Of a DNA stretch of 64,000 bases, positions 51,328 through 60,361 are shown in pieces; within the stretch, counting starts at the first letter, position 1; each line of letters opens with the position of its first letter. Under the pieces are notes generated by a model. That model worked only from the letters and a program-made list of their open reading frames with translations. It did no database searches and was not told where the DNA came from. Both the position numbers and the translations under genes were made by a program. This DNA is from an uncultured Clostridia bacterium. GTDB lineage: Bacteria > Bacillota > Clostridia > TANB77 > CAG-508. The DNA lies in NCBI GenBank assembly GCA_934177725.1, contig CAKPPO010000005.1:1-64000 (forward strand), written 5' to 3'.

Positions 51328-52770
51328 TTATTTTTTCAACTCTTCTAGGAACATTTTATTAAGCATCTGTGGGTTTGCTTTTCCTTTTGTTTCTTTCATT
51401 GCTTGACCTACTAAGAATCCAACTGCTTTATCTTTTCCAGCTTTAAAGTCTGCTATAGATTGAGGATTTGCCTCTAATATTTTAAGTACAACTTCTTTTA
51501 TTGCTCCTTCATCTGATATTTGAATCCAACCTTTTTCTTTAATTATTTCTTCTGGGTCTTTTGGATTTTCAAATAACTCTTCTAAAACTTTTTTACCTAT
51601 TGCACTACTTATTGTTCCTTTATCTATTAAAATAATCATTTTAGCAAGTTGTTCTGCTGTAAATGGTATTTGGTCTGCTTCCATTTCTTTTTCGTTTAAA
51701 ATTCTTGAAACATCAGATAATAACCAGTTTGCAACAGCTTTTGCATTTTTACAGATTTTTTCTGCTCCTTCAAATAAATTAGATAGATATTTTGAAGCTG
51801 TAAGCATGTTACTATCTTTTTCAGATAAACCGAATTCATTTAAATATCTTTGTTTCCTACTCTCTGGTAATTCTGGTAAATTGTTTTTTATGTTCTCAAT
51901 ATACTCTTTAGATAGACGAATAGCTACTAAATCTGGATCTGGGAAATAACGATAATCTTGTGCATCTTCTTTATCTCTCATAGAGAATGTTCTTCCTGAT
52001 ACATCATCCCATCTTAATGTTTCTTGTTCTATTTTTCCGCCATCTTCTAATATATCTATTTGTCTGTCTGCTTCGTATTCTATGGCTCTTACAATGCTTC
52101 TAAAAGAGTTCATATTTTTCATTTCTGTACGAGTTCCATATTCTGTTGCTCCTTTTTTTCTAACAGAAACGTTTACGTCTGCTCTTAATGAACCTTCTTG
52201 CATTTTACAGTCTGATACTTCTATATATTCAAGTATTGATTTTAGCTTTTTCAAATACTCTTCTGCTTCTTTTGCTGATCTTAAATCTGGCTCTGAAACT
52301 ATTTCTATTAAAGGAACTCCAGCTCTATTTAAATCAACCAAACTTCCTCCACCAAATTCATTGTGATTTAACTTACCCGCATCTTCTTCTATGTGAATAC
52401 GTGTTAATCTAATTTTTTTCTTACTTCCATCTTCATTTTCTATTTCTACATATCCATGCTCACAAAGTGGTTTGTCAAATTGTGATATTTGATATGATTT
52501 TGGAAGGTCTGGGTAAAAATAATTTTTTCTATCATTTTTGCTATCCATTGCTATTTCACAATTAGTAGCTAAACCTGCTTTTACTGCATATTCTACTACT
52601 TTTTCATTTAATACTGGTAGTGCTCCTGGCATTGCCATACATACTGGACATACATGTGTGTTTGGATTTGCTCCAAATTCTGTAGGACAACTACAGAATA
52701 TCTTTGTTTTTGTTGAAAGTTCAGCATGAACTTCTAGTCCCATTACTATTTCATAATCATCTCTTGCCAT
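51328..52770 (-). CDS. gatB: Asp/Glu-tRNA amidotransferase subunit B
   Basis: The 480-residue protein is the kinase-like subunit of GatCAB, which turns Glu-tRNA(Gln) and Asp-tRNA(Asn) into the amidated forms. EIVMGLEVHAELSTKTKIFC is the N-terminal signature; CSCPTEFGANPNTHVCPVC gives the zinc ligands. The C-terminal YqeY-like tail domain is complete (VGQAMKETKGKANPQMLNKM). GGAGG precedes ATG. It lies 92 bases after gatA, with a palindromic repeat between. Confidence 0.98.
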   Translation of the reverse strand: MARDDYEIVMGLEVHAELSTKTKIFCSCPTEFGANPNTHVCPVCMAMPGALPVLNEKVVEYAVKAGLATNCEIAMDSKNDRKNYFYPDLPKSYQISQFDKPLCEHGYVEIENEDGSKKKIRLTRIHIEEDAGKLNHNEFGGGSLVDLNRAGVPLIEIVSEPDLRSAKEAEEYLKKLKSILEYIEVSDCKMQEGSLRADVNVSVRKKGATEYGTRTEMKNMNSFRSIVRAIEYEADRQIDILEDGGKIEQETLRWDDVSGRTFSMRDKEDAQDYRYFPDPDLVAIRLSKEYIENIKNNLPELPESRKQRYLNEFGLSEKDSNMLTASKYLSNLFEGAEKICKNAKAVANWLLSDVSRILNEKEMEADQIPFTAEQLAKMIILIDKGTISSAIGKKVLEELFENPKDPEEIIKEKGWIQISDEGAIKEVVLKILEANPQSIADFKAGKDKAVGFLVGQAMKETKGKANPQMLNKMFLEELKK

Positions 52771-52818
52771 TTTTTCCTCCTTTAACTCCTATCTGGTTTC
52801 TGTTCTTTTACTTAATAA

Positions 52819-52865
52819 GGAGTGTCCCTCTTGTTCCGATTTCGGAACAAAAAGGACCGTCCCTA
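52819..52865. repeat. GGACGGTCC-type palindromic repeat between gatA and gatB
   Basis: GGAGTGTCCCTCTTGTTCCG pairs with CGGAACAAAAAGGACCGTCC across a four-base loop (arms 52819-52838 and 52843-52862). The right edge carries the TAG stop codon of gatA. Such GGGACGGTCC...GTTCC elements recur in clostridial genomes, sometimes with REP-associated transposases. Confidence 0.85.
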
Positions 52866-54326
52866 GTGTTCAGGTTTATATTTCTCTCTAAATTTTGTAG
52901 CTTGTTCATAAGTATAAGCTGCATTTAATATTTTCTCTTCGTCAAATCTATTTCCTATTAATTGCATTCCAACTGGCATACCATTGCTATCTACTCCACA
53001 TGGAACTGAAATTCCTGGTAGACCTGCTATATTTATTGAAACTGTACAAATATCTGCTAAATACATTTCTAATGGATTTGAAGATCTTGTACCAATTTCA
53101 AATGCAACTGTTGGTGATGTTGGCGTTAATAAAACATCATATTTTTCAAAAGCTTTATCAAATTCTTTTCTAACTAATGTACGAACTTGTTGTGCTTTTT
53201 TGTAATATGCATCATAGTATCCTGAAGATAATACATATGTTCCAAGTATTATTCTTCTTTTTACTTCATCGCCAAAACCTTCACTTCTTGAATTTTTGTA
53301 AATTTCTTTTAAGTTTGTAAAGTTTTCTGTTCTGTAACCATATCTAATTCCATCAAATCTTCCTAAGTTTGAACTTGCTTCAGCACATGCAATTATATAA
53401 TATGTTGCTAATGCATAATTTGCAATATCTAGTGAAAATTCTTCTACTTCTGCTCCCATTTCTTTGTACTTTTCTATTGCTTCTTTAAGTTTTGCTTTTA
53501 CTTCTTCATTTATTCCTTCTCCAAAGAATTCTTTTGGAATTCCTATTTTTAAACCTTTTACATCATTTTTTAAGCATTTTGTATAATCAATTTTTTCTCT
53601 ATTTTCTGAAGTAGTATCTCTTTCATCATGTCCTGCAATTACATTTAAAAGCATTGCTGCATCTTCAACGTCTTTTGTAATTGGACCTATTTGGTCTAAA
53701 GATGACGCAAATGCTACTAATCCATAACGTGAAACTAAACCATATGTTGGTTTTAGTCCTACAACACCACAAAATGCTGCTGGTTGACGAATTGATCCAC
53801 CTGTATCTGAACCTAAAGCCCAAGGTACTAAGTTAGCTGCAACTGCCGCTGCAGATCCTCCTGAAGAACCTCCTGGTACTGTATTTAGGTTCCATGGATT
53901 TCTTGTTACATGGAATGCTGAATATTCTGTAGAAGCACCCATAGCAAACTCGTCCATATTTAATTTTCCTAAATCTATCATATGTTGTTCTTTTAGTTTT
54001 TCAACAACTGTTGCATCATATGGAGATACAAAGTTTTCTAACATTTTTGAACTACAAGTTGTTTTTATTCCTTTAGTACACATGTTGTCTTTTATTCCTA
54101 TTGGAATACCTGCTAATTCTCCTTTTATTTCTCCTGCATCTATTTTTTCTTGTATACTTTTAGCTTCTTCTAAAGCTTCATCACATAATGTTGTAACAAA
54201 TGCTCCAACATCTTTTTCTTTATCATTTATTCTATCTACATATGCTTTTGTTACTTCTTGCACTGTAATTTCTTTTTTGGCTAATTTCTCTTTTAGCTCA
54301 TGTACTGTAAGTTCTGTAATTTCCAT
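52863..54326 (-). CDS. gatA: Asp/Glu-tRNA amidotransferase subunit A
   Basis: Amidase-signature subunit of 487 residues that releases ammonia from glutamine for GatB. The catalytic Ser-cisSer-Lys triad lies in GIPIGIKDNMCTKGI (Lys), GGSSGGSAAAVAANL and GSDTGGSIRQPAAFCG. An AGGAGG site precedes ATG. Its stop codon lies in a palindromic repeat that separates it from gatB; the gatC gene is 114 bases upstream. Confidence 0.98.
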   Translation of the reverse strand: MEITELTVHELKEKLAKKEITVQEVTKAYVDRINDKEKDVGAFVTTLCDEALEEAKSIQEKIDAGEIKGELAGIPIGIKDNMCTKGIKTTCSSKMLENFVSPYDATVVEKLKEQHMIDLGKLNMDEFAMGASTEYSAFHVTRNPWNLNTVPGGSSGGSAAAVAANLVPWALGSDTGGSIRQPAAFCGVVGLKPTYGLVSRYGLVAFASSLDQIGPITKDVEDAAMLLNVIAGHDERDTTSENREKIDYTKCLKNDVKGLKIGIPKEFFGEGINEEVKAKLKEAIEKYKEMGAEVEEFSLDIANYALATYYIIACAEASSNLGRFDGIRYGYRTENFTNLKEIYKNSRSEGFGDEVKRRIILGTYVLSSGYYDAYYKKAQQVRTLVRKEFDKAFEKYDVLLTPTSPTVAFEIGTRSSNPLEMYLADICTVSINIAGLPGISVPCGVDSNGMPVGMQLIGNRFDEEKILNAAYTYEQATKFREKYKPEH

Positions 54327-54439
54327 CTGTTTTCCTCCTCTATTTAGAATTTAAGATTTTATTCGAAATATTATCTATTTTTTCCAACTTTTAATATCTT
54401 TTTTAACCAAAGCAAAAGCGAGCATTGCTAGAAATTTGT

Positions 54440-54727
54440 TTATTGAATTACTTTTGGTATTTTAAACATATTTCTTTCTTTTTCTGGTGCATTAGCTAAA
54501 AGTGCTTCATTATCTTCAAATACTTTTATCTCATCTTTTCTAAATACATTATAATTTTCGTTAACTCCAAAAGATTCTGTCAATCCTTCTACTGGAGCAT
54601 TATTTACTATATTAGCAAAATTTAAAATATCTTGTAAATTTAATAAGTACTTATCTATTTCTTCATCTTTTATGTTTAAATTTGCAAGTTTTGCAATGTG
54701 CAATAATTCTTCTTTACTTACTTTCAT
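54440..54727 (-). CDS. gatC: Asp/Glu-tRNA amidotransferase subunit C
   Basis: Subunit of 95 residues that tethers GatA to GatB. The start is ATG 54727 (MKVSKEELLHIAKLANLNIK) with GAGAGG ahead of it; the frame is open to 54862 but runs into a palindromic repeat and does not match the family there. EIDKYLLNLQDILNF and the C-terminal MFKIPKVI are typical. First gene of gatC-gatA-gatB. Confidence 0.96.
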   Translation of the reverse strand: MKVSKEELLHIAKLANLNIKDEEIDKYLLNLQDILNFANIVNNAPVEGLTESFGVNENYNVFRKDEIKVFEDNEALLANAPEKERNMFKIPKVIQ

Positions 54728-54830
54728 TTTATCCTCTCCATTCTTTGTTAAATTAACTTTCCCTAAGTAACTTTGGGTTTTATTATAAACTTTTTTCTTC
54801 AATTTTACAATAGTTTGAGTTAAATTTTTA

Positions 54831-54908
54831 AACGTGGCAAAAGGGCCAGAGGAATTTACCACATTTTTTCAAAGATGTGGTAAATTCCTCTGGCCCTTTT
54901 GCCACGTT
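54831..54908. repeat. 34-base perfect inverted repeat upstream of gatC
   Basis: AACGTGGCAAAAGGGCCAGA...CCACAT (54831-54864) is perfectly complementary to 54875-54908, with a ten-base loop. Its ends (CGTGGCAAAAGGG) recall the left-edge sequence CCCTATTGCCACG at 27-40. It differs in sequence from the GGGACGG copies but has the same architecture. Confidence 0.85.
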
Positions 54909-54924
54909 TTTTTAAAACATCAAA

Positions 54925-54955
54925 GGAGATAACGTTTGCTACAAACGTTATCTCC
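54925..54955 (-). terminator. Hairpin between splB and gatC
   Basis: GGAGATAACGTTTG-cta-CAAACGTTATCTCC is a perfect 14-pair stem. On the minus strand a T-containing tract follows (TTTGATGTTTT), so it may terminate the splB transcript 100 bases upstream. Confidence 0.6.
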
Positions 54956-55054
54956 CAAAATCTATATAAAAAACAATATATATTGTTTGTACTATATATT
55001 ATTCGTATTTATTAAATTTTGTGCCATTAGTGATGCAAATTTTTTGTACAAATT

Positions 55055-56063
55055 TTAAACAATATATTTTATTTCATTATCAGGAAAATACTTCTTCATC
55101 AGCATTCTTATATATTCTTCCGCTTCTTGCCTCACTTCTTTTTTATACGTATATTTTCCTCTACCTCTTCCTGTCATTTTATCTTTATCATAAAGAACTG
55201 GATTGTTTGGAAATGCCTCTGTATTAATAGCATTGTGAATATAACTATAAGTCATAAAAATAAGTTCAAAAAACACATTACTTTTTGCTTTTTCACTTAA
55301 GTTCTCTGCTAAATATTTTATCAATTCTTCATATTGTTCTTTCCAATCTTCTATTAGTACAATTGGAGCTATTAGAATTCCTACTTTATAGTCAGCTTCT
55401 TTCAATTTGTTTATTGCTTCTACTCTTTTGTTTAAAGGCGATGTTCCTATTTCTATTTTACTTATTATTTCTTGTGGATTAACACTTACTCTTACTATTA
55501 TTCTTCCACCATGATTTAAGTTTAAAATTGGATCTACCATACCAAATTTAGTTGGAAAGGTTAAATAGCCTTTATTTGTTTTAGCTATAAAATTCTCTAT
55601 TGTCCATTCTAAATTTCCCGTAATTGTATTTTCTAAAATTAAATCACTATTACTACCTATTTCTAAAACTAATTCTTTTTCACTCTCGTTACACACCTTA
55701 ATTATTTTATTTAGCATTTCTTCACGATTCACAAATAGCCTTAAATATGCACATTTGTTGTAATTACAAACTAAATAGCAATACATACACATTGCAATGC
55801 AACCGTGATGATGTATATGGTACTAAATAGTCTGATATTTTATTATTTGGTACAAACTTATGAGTTTTCCTTATTCCTATAATTAAATTTTGTTTCATAT
55901 TACAAAATTCTTTATTTTCTTTTTTTCTCATCTCTTCAATATTATTATGATTTTCAATTTCTTTGCAAGGAATACCTTTCTCTCTGTATCTTTCTAATAA
56001 TCTTTTCCCTAACTCATAATTTTCTGCTTCTTTTTCAAAAAAAACTTCTCTCGGTAAAAACAT
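55055..56063 (-). pseudogene. splB: Spore photoproduct lyase, frameshifted
   Basis: Repairs the thymine dimer made in spore DNA by UV, using a radical SAM mechanism. The first part (ATG 56063, MFLPREVFFEKEA) is open to about 55805 and reaches DYLVPYTSS, then goes out of frame and stops at about 55760. The second part is open from about 55804 to 55055 in the next frame and begins GCIAMCMYCYLVCNYNKC, with the cluster motif Cys-x3-Cys-x2-Cys. Removing one base (a C on the coding strand near 55805) fuses the two to a normal length of about 336 residues. The Cys conserved in the family tail region is not checked. AAAGGAG precedes the start. Confidence 0.85.
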
Positions 56064-56109
56064 ATCTCTCACTCCTTTACAAGATTTAGTCTTTACCAAG
56101 AAAAGTTTT

Positions 56110-56760
56110 TTATTCTATTTCTTTTGATATGAAATGTGTAAATGCCACAAGATACGCTATTGATAGTAAAAATCCTGCACATACGTCACTAGCATAGTGA
56201 ACACCTAAATAAATACGGCTTACTCCTATTAATATGATTAGTATACTTAACAATATTATTAGTGTCCATTTTAAATATTTGTTATTAATCTTTTTATATA
56301 TTAAATATATGAATAGACCATAAAATGCCATACTTATCATTGAGTGTCCTGATGGAAAACTGTAACCTGTTTCTTCTACAATTCTAAATTCGTTCGGTCT
56401 TGGTCTTGCAATTATTCTTTTTAATATTTGATTGCTTGCAAAGATAATTGCTAAATTTATTGCTATATATTTGCTTTCTTTCTTTTTCCAAAAATATATC
56501 ACTGATACAATTGCTACTGGGATAATTACATATGCTGAACCTATTGTCGTAATTACTTTAGCAACTTTACTTACATTATCAGATATTGCCTTTGATATAA
56601 AATTATAAATAGTTTCATCAAATTTATAAATTTCTTGTTCTAATACATCTTCCAATATTAAAATGAATAATATTAGTGCTACTATTGATAAAATCCATCT
56701 CTTATTTTCTTTTAAAAATTTTAGTACTTTATTCTGTTTCTTTTCTTCTATTTCTTCCAT
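56110..56760 (-). CDS. PAP2-family membrane phosphatase
   Basis: Lipid phosphatase (phosphatidic acid or undecaprenyl-pyrophosphate type) of 216 residues with about six helices. The three PAP2 motifs are present: KRIIARPRP, PSGHS and SRIYLGVHYASDV with the catalytic His residues. The start ATG 56760 (MEEIEEKK) follows AGAGGAAA; an upstream in-frame ATG overlaps trmB. It lies 10 bases after trmB, in one operon. Confidence 0.93.
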   Translation of the reverse strand: MEEIEEKKQNKVLKFLKENKRWILSIVALILFILILEDVLEQEIYKFDETIYNFISKAISDNVSKVAKVITTIGSAYVIIPVAIVSVIYFWKKKESKYIAINLAIIFASNQILKRIIARPRPNEFRIVEETGYSFPSGHSMISMAFYGLFIYLIYKKINNKYLKWTLIILLSILIILIGVSRIYLGVHYASDVCAGFLLSIAYLVAFTHFISKEIE

Positions 56761-56770
56761 TTCATTTCCT

Positions 56771-57430
56771 CTAATTTTTTTTAGCAATTAATGCTTTTAT
56801 TTTTATCCCTTGTTCTTTAAACATTTTTTCATGCTCTGTTTCAATGTTTTCCCAAAAATCCTCTTCACTTTCTAAATCATATGTCTTTTTAATTAATTTA
56901 AAACCTGCTTCTTTAAAATAAACTAAGCTATCTTCAAATAAATTATCATCATCTGTTTTAAAGTATATTTCTCCACCATCTATTAAAACCTCTTTATATT
57001 TTTCTAATTGTTTTGTATGTGTTAATCTCTTTTTATGATGCTTTCCTCTTGGCCATGGATTACAAAAGTTTATATATATTCTTTCTACTTTATCTTTTTT
57101 ATCTAGTATTAAGAAAATTCTTTCTATATCAAACCTTGTTAAATATACATTATCTATTTCTCTGTTTTCATTCTTATACGTTTCTTCTATGTTTCTTTTG
57201 GCTAATCCAAGCATTGCATCTACTAAATCTATTGCTAAATAATTTATATTTTTATTTTTTACAGCAAGTTTTGAAATGAAACTCCCTTTACCGCAACCTA
57301 ATTCTATATGAAATGGTGCTTCATTTTTATATAAAGTTTTCCACTTTTCTTTATAATCTTGTGGATTATCTATATAAAATTTACTTGCTTCTAGTTCTGG
57401 TCTAGCCCATGGTTTAAATCTTATTCTCAT
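56771..57430 (-). CDS. trmB: tRNA (guanine-N7-)-methyltransferase
   Basis: Methylates G46 of tRNA. The SAM-binding site is HIELGCGKGSFI, and the family signature FCNPWPRGKHHKKRL is present, the latter with the Asp-to-Asn change common in Firmicutes (NPWP). It has 219 residues, a normal length. The gene is followed by a PAP2 phosphatase and then by split splB. Confidence 0.96.
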   Translation of the reverse strand: MRIRFKPWARPELEASKFYIDNPQDYKEKWKTLYKNEAPFHIELGCGKGSFISKLAVKNKNINYLAIDLVDAMLGLAKRNIEETYKNENREIDNVYLTRFDIERIFLILDKKDKVERIYINFCNPWPRGKHHKKRLTHTKQLEKYKEVLIDGGEIYFKTDDDNLFEDSLVYFKEAGFKLIKKTYDLESEEDFWENIETEHEKMFKEQGIKIKALIAKKN

Positions 57431-57605
57431 TTTTTCTTCCTTCTTCGACTTTTATTTTTTGCATTTTACCATATTCTATACTTTTTGACAAGAACACTGT
57501 CTATTTTTGTCAATATGTTTTTCCTTTATTTTCCATTTTTATATTTACATTTTTTAGGAAATCATATATAATCTTTTCAATATTATTGTAAGGAGGGCGA
57601 AGCCT

Positions 57606-57785
57606 ATGGTAACATCTCAAATTGAACAAGAAGCTAAAAATTTTATAGGTAAAAAAGGACCTAATTATGTTCTAAATCTTGCCACCAAAGAAGAAAAGGA
57701 ATATTTCGAAGGAATCATATATAAGAATGGTGTTGCTAAAGCTAATATCTTTTGTTATCCTTCTAATATTTCTCCTAATTTTTAG
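57606..57785 (+). CDS. Small protein of 59 residues
   Basis: ATG 57606 follows AGGAGGGCG at seven bases. The frame is open for 59 codons and starts MVTSQIEQEAKNFIGKKGPN. It contains NLATKEEKEYFEGIIYKNG and ends NISPNF. No membrane helix or known domain. It lies alone between divergent trmB and a convergent terminator, so it should be its own transcript. Confidence 0.55.
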   Translation: MVTSQIEQEAKNFIGKKGPNYVLNLATKEEKEYFEGIIYKNGVAKANIFCYPSNISPNF

Positions 57786-57807
57786 TATTTTGTTCATATA
57801 CAAATAA

Positions 57808-57846
57808 AAACACCAAGAACTTAAAATTAAGTCTTGGTATTTTTTA
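57808..57846. terminator. Bidirectional terminator after the 59-residue gene and 2,4-diaminopentanoate dehydrogenase
   Basis: ACCAAGAACTTAA-a-TTAAGTCTTGGT followed by ATTTTTTA; A-rich flank on the left. Confidence 0.85.
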
Positions 57847-57856
57847 TTTGTATATT

Positions 57857-58933
57857 CTATTTTACATATTCATTTAATTGTTTTACTCTGTATTTTAATT
57901 CATCTAATTTATCTGTAGAAACATATCCTGGCATACCATTTATAACGTCTGGTATTCTATTTACTATAGTAGCACAAGTAAGTTCTACTGTTGCAGGTCT
58001 TGCAACTACTATTGTTGTATCTGGTTCACCTTCTATTGTCCATTCATTTTTATCATAATCTTCTTTTGAATATACTTTTCCTATACATTCAGATTCTATT
58101 GTAATTCCTTCTTCTGTTTCAGTTGTTACTACTGCACTCATTCCTGTAGCATCTCCTGCTTTTACAGTCATTCCTAAAGTTTCTGAATATATATCTTCTT
58201 TATATGTGTGTGGTACTGTTTTTTGTGTTTGAGATTTTACTGTTAATCCTAATTTTGAGCAAAGCCATCCATTTACATTCCACATGTATGATGGTAAATA
58301 TTCTCCTGCATCTATCATTTTTTGTCTTTCTTCATCTGAAATTCTATCTACTGATGCAACTTGTTCGTCAAATTCTTGAAGTGTTAGTCCTGAACCATGT
58401 GCTCTTGCTAATGCTATTCCATAGTCTTCTACATTGTAGCTTGAACTTCCTTTAATTTTCTTTATTGTATGTGTTGAACCACATATTGCTGAGATTAATT
58501 CACCCCAATATATATCTTGATATCCGCTTCCTGTAATTGTACATCCATTTTGTTTTGCAAGTTCATCTATTTTTTTAGTTGCTACTGGATTAGAATTTGC
58601 TGGATAAAATGCTTCTTCACATGTAGTAATTGCATTTATTCCAAGTTTAGCACAAAGCATTAATGCATCTTCTACATCTTTAAATAAACTCATAGTAGTT
58701 ACTACTACTATATCTGGTTTTACTTCTCTTAGCATTTCTTCTGCATTTTCTTTTGAAGTTATAGTAACTCCTTTTTCTTCTCCTCCCATAACAGCTGAAA
58801 TGTCTTTTCCTATAACTGCTGGATTTACATCTACAGCTCCTACGATTTCTGCTCCTTTTTCATACACATAACGCATTGTGTATACTGACATTTTTCCTGT
58901 ACCATATTGTACAACTCTTACTTTTCTTTCCAT
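57857..58933 (-). CDS. ord: 2,4-diaminopentanoate dehydrogenase
   Basis: Oxidises 2,4-diaminopentanoate to 2-amino-4-oxopentanoate with NAD(P) in the ornithine fermentation pathway. The 358-residue protein has a DapB-like Rossmann domain (VVQYGTGKMSVYTMRYVYEK, GAVDVNPAVIGKD). The middle contains GCTITGSGYQDIYWGE and the C-terminal TCATIVNRIPDVING is family-typical. ATG 58933 follows AAAGGTG. None of the other ornithine pathway genes (ortA/B, oraS/E) is in the window, so it is isolated here. Confidence 0.85.
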   Translation of the reverse strand: MERKVRVVQYGTGKMSVYTMRYVYEKGAEIVGAVDVNPAVIGKDISAVMGGEEKGVTITSKENAEEMLREVKPDIVVVTTMSLFKDVEDALMLCAKLGINAITTCEEAFYPANSNPVATKKIDELAKQNGCTITGSGYQDIYWGELISAICGSTHTIKKIKGSSSYNVEDYGIALARAHGSGLTLQEFDEQVASVDRISDEERQKMIDAGEYLPSYMWNVNGWLCSKLGLTVKSQTQKTVPHTYKEDIYSETLGMTVKAGDATGMSAVVTTETEEGITIESECIGKVYSKEDYDKNEWTIEGEPDTTIVVARPATVELTCATIVNRIPDVINGMPGYVSTDKLDELKYRVKQLNEYVK

Positions 58934-59016
58934 CTTTTGCACCTTTCCTTTCATTTTTAATTATATATAGATTATTTACTATATAACTAAATTTATTCTT
59001 TTTCTTATGCATTATA

Positions 59017-59706
59017 TTAAAATAGCCCCGTAATAAAGTTTTTTATTCCATTCCATATTCCTTGGAAAACATTTAAAATTACATTTACTATTGTTTTTAC
59101 TATAATATTATTTTCATAAAAATTTATTAATAGTTTATGTGTTGGTGGAAAAAACCATATGATTAAAATAATAACTGCTAAAATTGCTAATGTTTTTAAT
59201 AAATCTAAAAATCTTTTAAAAGTCCATGGTTCTTTTAGTTTATACCCTAAACTTCTTAAGTAGTTATTATATGCATTTGCATATGCTCTATTTATTTCTT
59301 TTTGCATTCTTTTTGCATTTTCATCATAGCTATTTCTTTCATTTGTATCTTTATTTTTGTGAATAATTTGATTAGTATTTTCAGCATATATTTCTTGTTT
59401 TGTCGTTGTTTCCTGTCTTTGCATTTGTTTATATCTATTAATCTCTTCTCGTTTTTTTTGTTCTTCTATTATTTTTTCTTGTTTTCTTTGTCCTTCTAAA
59501 TTAATATCATATTCTCTTCTTTTTTCTTCATTGCTTAAAATTTCATATGCTTCATTTATTTGTTTCATTTTCTCTTCAGCTTTTTGCTTTTCTTCTCCTT
59601 GTTGCAAATCTGGATGGTATCTTTTTACCAGAACATGATAAGCCTTATCTATGACTTCTTTTGACGCCTTTTCACTTACCTCTAATATTTCATATAAATT
59701 TGACAT
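59017..59706 (-). CDS. DnaJ-domain membrane protein
   Basis: This 229-residue protein opens with a J domain at about 4-68 (YEILEVSEKASKEVIDKAYH, then HPD in KRYHPDLQQG). A Glu/Gln/Lys-rich linker follows (about 70-130), then one helix near residues 165-190 (LKTLAILAVIILIIWFF). It should recruit DnaK at the membrane. The zinc and C-terminal domains of true DnaJ are absent. AGGGG precedes ATG. It stands alone. Confidence 0.88.
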   Translation of the reverse strand: MSNLYEILEVSEKASKEVIDKAYHVLVKRYHPDLQQGEEKQKAEEKMKQINEAYEILSNEEKRREYDINLEGQRKQEKIIEEQKKREEINRYKQMQRQETTTKQEIYAENTNQIIHKNKDTNERNSYDENAKRMQKEINRAYANAYNNYLRSLGYKLKEPWTFKRFLDLLKTLAILAVIILIIWFFPPTHKLLINFYENNIIVKTIVNVILNVFQGIWNGIKNFITGLF

Positions 59707-59827
59707 ATTTGCCCCTTAAATTTAATTATTTCCTAAATTATATCATTAAAATAATTAAAAGCATAGTATTTTTTTATAAAATATGTTATAATTCGTTTAT
59801 TAAAAATAAAATCAAGGAGTGATACAA

Positions 59828-60361
59828 TTGAAATTAACTTCAGATGACGAAACTTTAGCAGAAAATAAGGTATTAATTTTATATATTTTAAATAAAGTTG
59901 GAAAATCTATTTCAAATGACGCATTACTAAATTTAGTTCTTGCTGTTACTGATATGAATTACTTTTATTTTCAACAATTTTTATTAGATTTATTAGAAAA
60001 TAATTATATATCTAGTTATGAAAAAGAAGAACATGTTTTTTATCAAATTACCAATTTTGGTAAAGAAACTTTAAGCTTAACACAGGATATTTTACCTGGA
60101 ATTATTAAATTAAGGGTAGATAGCAATTTTAAAGAAGAAATGGATAGCTTTGAAAATGAGCATTCTGTAATTGCGGAATATACTCCTCGTAGTGAAAACT
60201 ATTTTGACATTTCTTGCAAAATTGTAGAAAAAAATGAAACTATTTTTGAAGTAAAAACCTTTGCTGGTTCTCCAAATCAAGCGAAAGACATTGTTGATAA
60301 TTGGAAAAATCATGCAGATGAATTATATCCTGCAATTTTAAATATCTTAACCAAAAAATAA
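59828..60361 (+). CDS. DUF4364 family protein
   Basis: A 177-residue protein matching DUF4364, with an N-terminal winged-helix-like part (LTSDDETLAENKVLILYILNK, ISSYEKEEHVFYQITNFGKE). It ends with a beta-rich domain (FDISCKIVEKNETIFEVKTF). TTG 59828 is the likely start because AAGGAG lies eight bases upstream; the GTG at 59819 overlaps that site. It is conserved in Clostridia and may be a transcription factor. The stop codon's last base begins a large palindromic repeat. Confidence 0.8.
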   Translation: MKLTSDDETLAENKVLILYILNKVGKSISNDALLNLVLAVTDMNYFYFQQFLLDLLENNYISSYEKEEHVFYQITNFGKETLSLTQDILPGIIKLRVDSNFKEEMDSFENEHSVIAEYTPRSENYFDISCKIVEKNETIFEVKTFAGSPNQAKDIVDNWKNHADELYPAILNILTKK

